17,081 nucleotides of DNA from JBOGIF01 sp050742415 (GTDB lineage Bacteria; Actinomycetota; Acidimicrobiia; Acidimicrobiales; AC-14). The stretch is from NCBI GenBank assembly GCA_050742415.1, contig JBOGIF010000041.1, positions 1 to 17,081 of the forward strand, given 5' to 3'. Numbering within the stretch: position 1 is the stretch's first letter; every line of letters starts with the position of its first letter. The notes beneath the pieces were generated by a model. It saw only the letters and a list, made by a program, of their open reading frames with translations. It was not told the DNA's origin and made no database searches. Both the position numbers and the translations under genes were made by a program. Shown in pieces: positions 5,883 to 12,272 of this stretch.

Positions 5883-7175
5883 CTAGGCGAGGAACCCCTC
5901 GTAGTTGCGCATCATGAGCTGGCTGTCGATCTGCTTCATGGTCTCCAGGGCGACGCCCACCGCGATCAGGATGGTGGTCCCCCCAAACGGGAAGTTGTCG
6001 ACGTTGTAGATGGCGAGGGCGATGCTCGGGACCAGCGCCACGCCCGCCAGGAACAGCGAGCCGGGCAGGGTGATGCGGTTCAGGATGGCGCCGAGGTACC
6101 GCTCGGTGGGCGGTCCGGGCCTGATGCCGGGGATGAAGCCACCCTGCTTGCGCACGATGTCGGCCTGCTGCTGAGGGTTGAAGGTGATGGCTGTGTAGAA
6201 GTAGGTGAAGAAGACGATCAGCAGCCCGTAGAGGATGATGTACCAGATGTTGTTGGGCTTCAGCAGGTTGTTGTTTATGAAGTTGACCACCGGTTCCCAT
6301 TGGATGACGTTGGAGAGCAGCGCCGGGAAGTAGAGCACCGAGCTGGCGAAGATGATCGGGATGACGCCGGCCTGGTTCACCTTCAGCGGTATGTAGGTGC
6401 TCTGACCACCGTAGGTCCGCCGGCCGACCACGCGCTTGGCGAACTGCACCGGGATGCGCCGTTGGCCCTGTTCCACGAACACGATCGCCGCGATCATCGC
6501 CAGCCCCACGGCGAGGAAGATGGCGAAAGCCAGGTTGCCCTTCTCGGCCCGCACGTTGGCGAACTGCGCCGGCATGCTGCTGACCACGTTGGAGAAGATC
6601 AGGATCGACATGCCGTTGCCGATCCCCCGCTGGGTGATCAGCTCACCCATCCACATCACGATGGCGGTGCCGGCGGTGATGGTGAGCACGATCAGCGCCA
6701 CGTGCGGCACGTCGAAGTCGCGTACCAGGGAGACGCCGGAGTCGGTGCTGCCGAGGAGCCCGTTGTTGAGCTGGTAGGTGATCCCGGTGGCCTGCAGGAC
6801 CGCCAGACCCACCGTCATGTACCGGGTCCACTGGGTGATCTTCTTCTGCCCTACCACTCCCTGCTTCTGCCACTGCTCGATCTTCGGTATGACGACGGTC
6901 AGCAGCTGCATGATGATCGAGCTGGTGATGTACGGCATGATCCCGAGGGCGAAGACCGCCATCTGGGTCAAGGCGCCGCCGGAGAAAAGGTTGATGAACG
7001 CCAGCGCCCCGCCGCCTTCGTTGGCCCTCTTCTGCAGGTCCTGAACGGCGGCGAAGTCGATACCCGGGACGGTGATGTTGGAGCCCATCCGGTACAGGGC
7101 GATCATGAGAAGCGTGAACAGGACCTTGTTCCGAAGGTCCGGGATCTTGAACATGTTCTTCAGGTTCGAGAGCAC
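5883..7175 (-). CDS. secY: Protein translocase subunit SecY
   Basis: SecY is the membrane channel of the Sec pathway, through which signal-peptide-bearing and membrane proteins pass. The 430-residue product has about ten hydrophobic segments, roughly at residues 18-38, 70-95, 117-135, 158-178, 188-202, 215-235, 268-288, 311-330, 368-390 and 398-415. Signature stretches include ALGIMPYITSSIIMQ, TQRGIGNGMSILIF and QGGFIPGIRPGPPTERYL; the last forms a cytoplasmic loop that meets SecA and the ribosome. The start is GTG at 7175, preceded by a G-rich GGGGGG. It lies 36 bases after rplO, the standard end of the spc block. SecE and SecG are not in this window. Confidence 0.98.
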   Translation of the reverse strand: MLSNLKNMFKIPDLRNKVLFTLLMIALYRMGSNITVPGIDFAAVQDLQKRANEGGGALAFINLFSGGALTQMAVFALGIMPYITSSIIMQLLTVVIPKIEQWQKQGVVGQKKITQWTRYMTVGLAVLQATGITYQLNNGLLGSTDSGVSLVRDFDVPHVALIVLTITAGTAIVMWMGELITQRGIGNGMSILIFSNVVSSMPAQFANVRAEKGNLAFAIFLAVGLAMIAAIVFVEQGQRRIPVQFAKRVVGRRTYGGQSTYIPLKVNQAGVIPIIFASSVLYFPALLSNVIQWEPVVNFINNNLLKPNNIWYIILYGLLIVFFTYFYTAITFNPQQQADIVRKQGGFIPGIRPGPPTERYLGAILNRITLPGSLFLAGVALVPSIALAIYNVDNFPFGGTTILIAVGVALETMKQIDSQLMMRNYEGFLA

Positions 7176-7211
7176 GCGCCCCCCATGAACGAAGTGTCGG
7201 CTCGGGCTGGA

Positions 7212-7700
7212 CTAGCGGTTGGTCAGTGCGTTCCCGTGGGCCGGCGGCCGGCCCCGGCCGAAGGGCGGCGGAAGGGTCTCCACGGTACCGTCGGCGGCGG
7301 TGATGGCCTGCACGGCCGACCGGGAGAAGGCGTGGGCCGAAACCCGGACGGCCCTGGTCAGCTCGCCGCCACCGAGCACCTTGACGAGGCCCCGCTTGTG
7401 GACCAGGCCCTTGGCTCGCAGCGTCTCCGGGCTGATGTCGTCACCTTCGAACGCCTCGATGGCGTCGAGGTTCACCACCGAGTACTCGACCCGGAACGGG
7501 TTGGTGAACCCCTTGAGCTTGGGCACGCGCCGGCTGAGCGGCATCTGGCCACCCTCGAACCCGGGCGGGACCGAGCCGCGGGCGCGCTGGCCCTTGGTGC
7601 CCCGGCCGGCGGTCTTGCCACCGGTGCCGCCGATGCCTCGCCCGACACGTCGGCGCTCCCGGCGCGAGCCGGGTGCGGGGTGCAGGTCGTGCAGCTTCAT
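7212..7700 (-). CDS. rplO: 50S ribosomal protein L15
   Basis: L15 is a late-assembling large-subunit protein with a long basic N-terminal arm that reaches into 23S rRNA. The 162-residue product opens MKLHDLHPAPGSRRERRRVG and has the glycine/arginine-rich arm with GRGIGGTGGKTAGRGTKGQ, the FEGGQMPLSRRVPKLKGF segment, and the C-terminal fold with VKVLGGGELTRAV and AHAFSRSA. It is slightly longer than the usual 145-150 residues because of a tail from about residue 143 (LPPPFGRGRPPAHGNALTNR). The ATG overlaps the rpmD stop by four bases (ATGA). Confidence 0.97.
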   Translation of the reverse strand: MKLHDLHPAPGSRRERRRVGRGIGGTGGKTAGRGTKGQRARGSVPPGFEGGQMPLSRRVPKLKGFTNPFRVEYSVVNLDAIEAFEGDDISPETLRAKGLVHKRGLVKVLGGGELTRAVRVSAHAFSRSAVQAITAADGTVETLPPPFGRGRPPAHGNALTNR

Positions 7701-7888
7701 GCGGTCACCTCGCCAGTGTTGACCTCGACCAGGTGCGGGACCCGGGCGAGCATCCCGCGGACCGACGGTTCGTCGGGCAGGAGCCGGCTGGCGCCCACCC
7801 GGCCCAGGCCCAATGCCTGGAGGGTGGCGCGGTGGCGGGGCTTGGACCCGATCCCGGATCGGACCTGGACGACTCGAAGGGATGCCAT
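7697..7888 (-). CDS. rpmD: 50S ribosomal protein L30
   Basis: L30 is a small single-domain protein of the large subunit near 5S rRNA. The 63-residue product begins MASLRVVQVRSGIGSKPRHR and has the family segment ATLQALGLGRVGASRLLPD, ending with MLARVPHLVEVNTGEV. It is found in the usual place between rpsE and rplO. The junction with rpsE reads GTGATG: the ATG at 7888 overlaps the rpsE stop by one base and matches the usual family start, while the GTG at 7891 would overlap by four and add one residue. The downstream end overlaps rplO by four bases. Confidence 0.96.
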   Translation of the reverse strand: MASLRVVQVRSGIGSKPRHRATLQALGLGRVGASRLLPDEPSVRGMLARVPHLVEVNTGEVTA

Positions 7889-8436
7889 CACTTGACCTCG
7901 GTGGGCAGGAAGGCGCCCCTGCGGGTCTCGCGGTAGGCAGCCAGCAGGCCCTTGGGCGTCACCTCTTCGGGCGACTTGCCTCGGTTGCGAGCAATCTCGT
8001 CGGGGCGCTTCAGCGCCTTGAGCCCAGCCACCGTGGCATGGGCCACGTTGATGCCGTTCGATGAACCCAGCGATTTCGCCAGGATGTCGCGCACTCCAGC
8101 GGCCTCCAGGATCGCCCGCGCCGCGCCGCCCGCGATCACGCCGGTGCCCGGAGCAGCGGGCTTCAGCAGCACCCGGCCTGCGCCTCGGCGGCCCAGCACC
8201 GGGTGGGTGATGGTGGTGCCAGCGAGCGGCACGTCAAAGAGGTTCTTCTTGCCCTCCTCGATGCCCTTCTGGATGGCGGCTGGCACCTCCTTGGCCTTGC
8301 CATAGCCCAGCCCCACCTTGCCGGCGCCGTCACCGACGACGACCAGGGCGGTGAAGGAGAACCGGCGGCCACCCTTCACGACTTTGGCCACACGGTTGAT
8401 GGTGATGACGCGTTCCTCGTACGGGGTCTCGGCCAT
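7888..8436 (-). CDS. rpsE: 30S ribosomal protein S5
   Basis: S5 lies at the mRNA entry side of the small subunit and affects decoding accuracy and mRNA unwinding together with S3 and S4. The 182-residue product shows the N-terminal RNA-binding domain with RVAKVVKGGRRFSFTALVVV and GDGAGKVGLGYGKAKEVPAA. It also has the C-terminal domain with PAAPGTGVIAGGAARAILEA and the conserved KSLGSSNGINVAHATVAGL. The ATG at 8436 follows the rplR stop by two bases. Length and sequence are ordinary for the family. Confidence 0.98.
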   Translation of the reverse strand: MAETPYEERVITINRVAKVVKGGRRFSFTALVVVGDGAGKVGLGYGKAKEVPAAIQKGIEEGKKNLFDVPLAGTTITHPVLGRRGAGRVLLKPAAPGTGVIAGGAARAILEAAGVRDILAKSLGSSNGINVAHATVAGLKALKRPDEIARNRGKSPEEVTPKGLLAAYRETRRGAFLPTEVK

Positions 8437-8438
8437 TG

Positions 8439-8804
8439 CTAGAACTCCAATCCGGCGGCCCGGGCGGCATCGGCCAGCGCCGCCACCCGGCCGTGATAGC
8501 GGAAACCGCCTCTGTCGAAGACGACCTTGGACACTCCGGCGGCCAGGGCCCGCTCGGCCACCAGGCCGCCGACCGCGGTTGCCGCCGCCTTGTTTCCGGT
8601 AGGCCCGGTACGGAGCCCTGACTCCACCGTGCTGGCTGCGGCCAGCGTGCGCCCCGACATGTCGTCGATCACCTGGGCCACCACGTGGCGGTTCGACCGG
8701 TACACGGCCAGCCTGGGCCGCTCGGCGGTGCCGCGGACGACCTTGCGGACACGCCGGTGCCGACGCTGGCGGGCTTCCTGCTTCTTCTGCGTGGACATCG
8801 TCAT
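8439..8804 (-). CDS. rplR: 50S ribosomal protein L18
   Basis: L18 binds 5S rRNA and links it to the central protuberance of the large subunit. The 121-residue product has a basic N-terminal arm (QKKQEARQRRHRRVRKVVRG), then the core with RPRLAVYRSNRHVVAQVIDD, a VGGLVAERALAAGVSKVVFD segment, and the family-typical end YHGRVAALADAARAAGLEF. Two in-frame ATG codons are possible (8804 and 8798). The first was taken because a TGAGAT at the rplF stop lies seven bases upstream of it. The gene follows rplF after 10 bases. Confidence 0.97.
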   Translation of the reverse strand: MTMSTQKKQEARQRRHRRVRKVVRGTAERPRLAVYRSNRHVVAQVIDDMSGRTLAAASTVESGLRTGPTGNKAAATAVGGLVAERALAAGVSKVVFDRGGFRYHGRVAALADAARAAGLEF

Positions 8805-8814
8805 GGCTGTGATC

Positions 8815-9366
8815 TCATTTGGCTGCCTTGCCGGCCTTGCGGCGCACGGCCTCACCGGCATAACGGATCCCCTTGCCCTTGTAGGGCTCGGGCTTGCGGA
8901 TCTTGCGGATGTTCGCCGCCACCTGGCCAACGGCCTCCTTGTCGATGCCCCTGACCGTGATGCGGGTGGGGACGGGCACCTCGAAGGTGATGCCGCTCGG
9001 CGCATCGATCGCCACGGGGTGGCTGAACCCCAGCGCCAGCTCGAGCTTCGCGGGCCCCTGGGCGATGGCCCTGTAGCCGACCCCGACGATCTCGAGGTCG
9101 CGCTGGAACCCCTGGGTGACGCCGACGACCATGTTGTTCAGCAGGGAACGGGCCAGGCCGTGCAGGGCCCGGTGGCCGCGCTCGTCGTCGGGCCGCTCCA
9201 CCAGCAGCTGGGCGGCGCCGGCCTCTTCGTGGTGGCGCACGGTGATGTCGGCAGGCAGGCGCCGGGCCAGCGTGCCCTTGGGCCCGGAGATTGTGACGTC
9301 GGCTCCCTCGATGGTGACCTTTACCTCGGGGGGTACCGGGATCGGGGAGCGGCCTACTCGGGACAT
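8815..9366 (-). CDS. rplF: 50S ribosomal protein L6
   Basis: L6 sits near the factor-binding site of the large subunit, contacting the sarcin-ricin region and the stalk base. The 183-residue product has the two repeated alpha/beta domains: MSRVGRSPIPVPPEVKVTIE with ISGPKGTLARRLP in the first, and GFSHPVAIDAPSGITFEVP with IDKEAVGQVAANIRKIRKPE in the second. The conserved PYKGKGIRYAGEAVRRKAGK closes the protein. The ATG at 9366 has GAGGA about eight bases upstream, overlapping the rpsH stop. Confidence 0.98.
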   Translation of the reverse strand: MSRVGRSPIPVPPEVKVTIEGADVTISGPKGTLARRLPADITVRHHEEAGAAQLLVERPDDERGHRALHGLARSLLNNMVVGVTQGFQRDLEIVGVGYRAIAQGPAKLELALGFSHPVAIDAPSGITFEVPVPTRITVRGIDKEAVGQVAANIRKIRKPEPYKGKGIRYAGEAVRRKAGKAAK

Positions 9367-9375
9367 GTCAGGTCC

Positions 9376-9780
9376 TCACCACACGTAGCAGAGGATCTCG
9401 CCGCCGACGCGTCGGTCGCGAGCCTCCCGGTCGGTCATGAGCCCCTGGCTGGTCGACAGCACGGCGACGCCGAGGCCCCCGAGGACGCGCGGGAGCCGGT
9501 CCGCCTTGATGTAGACGCGCAGGCCGGGCTTGGAGATCCGCTTCAGACCGGAGATCGTCGGCGCCCGCTCGGCCGTGTACTTCATCGTGATCTCGAGGAC
9601 CCGCCCGGGCCGGGCACCGTCGGTGGTGACCTTGAAGTCGGCGATGTAGCCCTCCCGCCGCAGGATGCCGGCCAAGGCCTCCTTCAGCTTCGAGGTAGGC
9701 ATTCGCACGGTGTCCTGGGCGGCGGTGGCGCCGTTGCGCAGGCGCGTCAGCATGTCTGCCACAGGGTCAGTCATCGTCAT
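9376..9780 (-). CDS. rpsH: 30S ribosomal protein S8
   Basis: S8 binds the central domain of 16S rRNA and is needed early for platform assembly; in E. coli it also represses the spc operon by binding mRNA near rplE. The 134-residue product begins MTMTDPVADMLTRLRNG, the form seen in many actinobacteria. It ends with the conserved SKPGLRVYIKADRLPRVLGG and LGVAVLSTSQGLMTDREARD. The start is ATG at 9780; a second ATG at 9774 is also in frame. The 16-base gap after rpsN has only a weak GGTGG in place of a strong ribosome binding site. Confidence 0.98.
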   Translation of the reverse strand: MTMTDPVADMLTRLRNGATAAQDTVRMPTSKLKEALAGILRREGYIADFKVTTDGARPGRVLEITMKYTAERAPTISGLKRISKPGLRVYIKADRLPRVLGGLGVAVLSTSQGLMTDREARDRRVGGEILCYVW

Positions 9781-9796
9781 GAGAGCACCACCGGCC

Positions 9797-9982
9797 TTAC
9801 CAGCTGGCCTTGGTCACGCCCGGCACCTCGCCGGCATGGGTCATCTCGCGCAGGCAGATGCGGCAGAGGCCGAACTTGCGGTACACCGCGCGCGGCCGCC
9901 CGCAACGGCGGCAGCGTGTGTAGGCACGAACCTTGAACTTCGGCTTGGCCTGCTGCTTTTGGATGAGCGCCTTCTTCGCCAC
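9797..9982 (-). CDS. rpsN: 30S ribosomal protein S14, short zinc-binding type (type Z)
   Basis: S14 is a late-assembling protein of the small-subunit head. At 61 residues this is the short type Z form, with a zinc site made by Cys24, Cys27, Cys40 and Cys43 (CRRC and CRIC). It starts MAKKALIQKQQAKPKFKVRA and ends GEVPGVTKASW, both typical. The start codon is GTG and overlaps the rplE stop by one base (TAGTG). The long cysteine-free S14 that some actinobacteria carry as a low-zinc substitute is not in this window. Confidence 0.98.
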   Translation of the reverse strand: MAKKALIQKQQAKPKFKVRAYTRCRRCGRPRAVYRKFGLCRICLREMTHAGEVPGVTKASW

Positions 9983-10554
9983 TAGGTGGTCTCCTTGCGG
10001 AACGGGAACCCGAAGGCGTCGAGGAGGGCCCGGCCCTCTGCGTTGTCTCGTGCGGTCGTCACGATGGTGATGTCCATTCCTCGGACCGAGTCGATCCGGT
10101 CGTAGTCGATCTCGGGGAAGATGAGCTGCTCGTCGACCCCGAACGTATAGTTGCCCCGCCCGTCGAAGGCGTTGGGCGGGAGGCCCCGGAAGTCACGGAC
10201 CCGGGGGATGGCCAGGCTGATGAGGCGGTCGAGGAACTCCCACATCGGCGCGCCCCGAAGGGTCACCTTGGCGCCGATGGCGTTGCCCTCGCGTAGCTTG
10301 AAGCCGGCGATCGACGTCTTGGCCTTGGTTACCAGCGGCTTCTGGCCGGTGATCGCCGTGAGGTCGGCAACCGCCCCTTCCAGCAGCGACGGCTGCTGGG
10401 TGGCCCGGCCGACACCCATGTTGACCACGATCTTGGTAAACCGCGGCACCTGCATGATGTTGGAGAGCCCGAGCGACTCCTTCAGCTCGGCCCTCACCTG
10501 GGTGTCGTAGCGGGCCTTCAGGCGAGGGGTGCGCGACGCGACGGCGGTGGCCAT
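9982..10554 (-). CDS. rplE: 50S ribosomal protein L5
   Basis: L5 binds 5S rRNA in the central protuberance and contacts the P-site tRNA. The 190-residue product contains RFTKIVVNMGVGRATQQPSL, then ITGQKPLVTKAKTSIAGFKL, the IGAKVTLRGAPMWEFLDRLI segment, and RDFRGLPPNAFDGRGNYTFG. It ends with the conserved RGMDITIVTTARDNAEGRAL region and AFGFPFRKE. All are standard for the family. The ATG at 10554 overlaps the rplX stop by one base (TGATG), giving close coupling. In E. coli this mRNA region is the S8 repressor site; no match was looked for beyond eye inspection. Confidence 0.98.
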   Translation of the reverse strand: MATAVASRTPRLKARYDTQVRAELKESLGLSNIMQVPRFTKIVVNMGVGRATQQPSLLEGAVADLTAITGQKPLVTKAKTSIAGFKLREGNAIGAKVTLRGAPMWEFLDRLISLAIPRVRDFRGLPPNAFDGRGNYTFGVDEQLIFPEIDYDRIDSVRGMDITIVTTARDNAEGRALLDAFGFPFRKETT

Positions 10555-10859
10555 CAGACGTCACCCCCACACTTGCGGCAGATACGGACCTTCTCGCCCC
10601 GGTCGTCCATGCGGTAACCGACGCGCGTGGGACCGCACGTGGAGCACAGCAGGGCGACGTTGGCCACGGGCACCGGCATGTCACGGTCGATGATCCCGGC
10701 CTGCATGGTGGCCCGTACGGAGCGCTGGTGCTTCTTCGCCGTGTTGACGCCGTCGACGATGACCTTGCCGGTCTTGGGCAGCGCCCTCACGATCTCGCCT
10801 TCCTTGCCGCGGTCCTTACCGGTGAGGACGCGCACGCGATCGCCCTTGTGCAGCTTCAC
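10554..10859 (-). CDS. rplX: 50S ribosomal protein L24
   Basis: L24 is an assembly-initiating protein that binds the 5' domain of 23S rRNA near the exit tunnel. The 101-residue product has the KOW motif at its start (VKLHKGDRVRVLTGKDRGKE) and the VIVDGVNTAKKHQR segment. Its C-terminal part carries Cys72, Cys75, Cys94 and Cys97, a CxxC pair arrangement seen in many bacterial L24 proteins. The start is GTG at 10859 and overlaps the rplN stop by four bases (GTGA). Confidence 0.97.
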   Translation of the reverse strand: MKLHKGDRVRVLTGKDRGKEGEIVRALPKTGKVIVDGVNTAKKHQRSVRATMQAGIIDRDMPVPVANVALLCSTCGPTRVGYRMDDRGEKVRICRKCGGDV

Positions 10860-11224
10860 AGGACCTCCGGGGCGAGCGAGACGATCCGCATGAACTTCTT
10901 GTCCCGCAGCTCGCGGCCCACCGGGCCGAAAATGCGGGTGCCGCGCGGCTGCATCTGGTCGTTGATCAGCACGGCCGCGTTCTCGTCGAAGCGGATGTAG
11001 CTCCCGTCGGGACGGCGGTTCTCCTTCTTGGTACGGACGACGACGCACTTGACCACGTCGCCGCGCTTGACGGCCGTGCCCGGGATGGCCTGCTTCACCG
11101 TGCCGACGATCACGTCGCCGATGGATGCGTACCGGCGCTTGGAGCCGCCCAGCACCTTGATGCAGAGCACCTCCTTGGCGCCCGAGTTGTCGGCCACCCG
11201 CAGCCGGGTCTCCTGTTGGATCAC
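10856..11224 (-). CDS. rplN: 50S ribosomal protein L14
   Basis: L14 lies on the subunit interface, contacting 16S rRNA helix 14 and the site where the RsfS silencing factor docks in other bacteria. The 122-residue product is a textbook member: VIQQETRLRVADNSGAKEVL at the start, then GDVVKCVVVRTKKENRRPDG, and SYIRFDENAAVLINDQ, with GTRIFGPVGRELRDKKFMRI near the end. The GTG at 11224 overlaps the rpsQ stop by four bases (GTGA) and matches the universal family start position. Confidence 0.98.
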   Translation of the reverse strand: MIQQETRLRVADNSGAKEVLCIKVLGGSKRRYASIGDVIVGTVKQAIPGTAVKRGDVVKCVVVRTKKENRRPDGSYIRFDENAAVLINDQMQPRGTRIFGPVGRELRDKKFMRIVSLAPEVL

Positions 11225-11511
11225 TTGGCACGCTCCAAGACCTCGACCAGACGCCACCGCTTGAGCTTGGAGAGGGGTCGAGTCTCGGAGATCCGGACCC
11301 GGTCGCCCACCCGGGCGTCGTTGGCCTCGTCGTGGGCGTGCACCCGCTTGGTGCGCTGGACCGTCTTGGCGTAGCGGCGGTGCCGCACCCTCTCCACCAC
11401 AGCTACGACGGCCGTCTTCTCCATGGCGACCGAGACGACGGTGCCCTCGCGGACCTTGCGCTTGTTCTCGCGCCCCGGCTCGCCGTTGTCGGTCATCTCG
11501 TTCTCTGCCAT
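11221..11511 (-). CDS. rpsQ: 30S ribosomal protein S17
   Basis: S17 is an OB-fold protein that binds the 5' domain of 16S rRNA and helps start body assembly. The 96-residue product has an acidic N-terminal extension (MAENEMTDNGEPGRENKRKV) before the conserved GTVVSVAMEKTAVVAVVERV. It continues through KTVQRTKRVHAHDEANDARV to the signature GDRVRISETRPLSKLKRWRL. The rpmC junction reads GTGATG: ATG 11511 overlaps the rpmC stop by one base, while the alternative GTG 11514 would overlap by four and add one residue. A third in-frame ATG, at the sixth codon, is also possible. Confidence 0.97.
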   Translation of the reverse strand: MAENEMTDNGEPGRENKRKVREGTVVSVAMEKTAVVAVVERVRHRRYAKTVQRTKRVHAHDEANDARVGDRVRISETRPLSKLKRWRLVEVLERAK

Positions 11512-11849
11512 CACGCTCCCTGGTCCTTCTGCTGTTGCGACGCCTCTTTGCCCACGCCGGCGACGACGCCGCGGCGACTGGCCTCCACCCGGGCCCGGCG
11601 GGCGGCGATGGCCTCGGCCCGAGAGGCCTCAGCCGCCTCTTCCTCCGCCTCGGCCAAGGCGATCTCGCGCTCCCGCAGAATGGTGCTCATTCGGGCGATG
11701 TCCTTGCGCAGCTGGCCCAGGCGGGCGTAGTTGTCGAGCTGTCCGGTCGCGAGCTGGAAGCGCAGGTTGAAGTGCTCCAGACGGGCTTCGGTCAGCCGGC
11801 CGGAAAGCTCGTCGTCGTCGATCTCCCTCAGCTCGGCGGCCTTGGTCAC
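11511..11849 (-). CDS. rpmC: 50S ribosomal protein L29 with long C-terminal extension
   Basis: L29 is a two-helix hairpin protein at the exit of the polypeptide tunnel, beside L23. The core is residues 1-62: VTKAAELREIDDDELSGRLT, then the conserved LEHFNLRFQLATGQLDNYAR and GQLRKDIARMSTILREREI. Family members are usually 60-80 residues, but this one is 112. The extra part, about residues 63-112, is rich in Ala, Glu and Arg (LAEAEEEAAEASRAEAIAAR), probably a continued helix, then a polar end with QQQKDQ. The GTG at 11849 overlaps the rplP stop by four bases. The extension has no stop or frame break and ends at the coupled rpsQ start, so it appears real. Confidence 0.94.
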   Translation of the reverse strand: MTKAAELREIDDDELSGRLTEARLEHFNLRFQLATGQLDNYARLGQLRKDIARMSTILREREIALAEAEEEAAEASRAEAIAARRARVEASRRGVVAGVGKEASQQQKDQGA

Positions 11850-12265
11850 TGGCCCACCTCCGAGCGGACGACGATCTTGGCCTTGATGGGCAGCTTTTGA
11901 ATGGCACGGTTCATGGCCTCGCGGGCGAGCGTCTCGCTGACACCGGCCAGCTCGAACAGCACCCTGCCGGGCTTGACGACGGCCACCCACCGTTCGGGGT
12001 TGCCCTTGCCCGAACCCATACGGGTCTCGGCCGGCTTCTCGGTGACCGGCTTGTCCGGGAAGATGGTGATCCAGACCTTGCCGCCCCGCTTGATGTGACG
12101 GGTCATGGCGATACGGGCGGCCTCGATCTGGCGTGCTGTGATCCAGCCCGGCTCGAGGGCCTGGATGCCGTAGTCGCCGTAGGTGACCTCGGAACCGCCC
12201 TTGGCCTTGCCGGTCAGCCGGCCGCGGTGCTGCTTGCGGTGCTTGACCTTCCGCGGCATCAACAT
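11846..12265 (-). CDS. rplP: 50S ribosomal protein L16
   Basis: L16 organises the A-site region of the large subunit and contacts tRNA. The 139-residue product begins MLMPRKVKHRKQHRGRLTGK and contains the conserved ALEPGWITARQIEAARIAMT, then GGKVWITIFPDKPVTEKPAE. It also has TRMGSGKGNPERWVAVVKPG, whose Arg corresponds to a residue hydroxylated in some bacteria. Start codons ATG 12265 and ATG 12259 are both possible; the upstream one is seven bases after the rpsC stop. The ribosome binding site is weak, so coupling to rpsC is likely. Confidence 0.98.
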   Translation of the reverse strand: MLMPRKVKHRKQHRGRLTGKAKGGSEVTYGDYGIQALEPGWITARQIEAARIAMTRHIKRGGKVWITIFPDKPVTEKPAETRMGSGKGNPERWVAVVKPGRVLFELAGVSETLAREAMNRAIQKLPIKAKIVVRSEVGQ

Positions 12266-12272
12266 GATCGGC

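Noticed and set aside
4998..7895. A 965-codon open frame on the plus strand, opposite map, adk, secY, rplO and rpmD
   Set aside because: It is the antisense shadow of well-identified genes in GC-rich DNA. Its product is rich in His, Asp, Gly and Val in the pattern expected from complementing these codons, and shows no domain.
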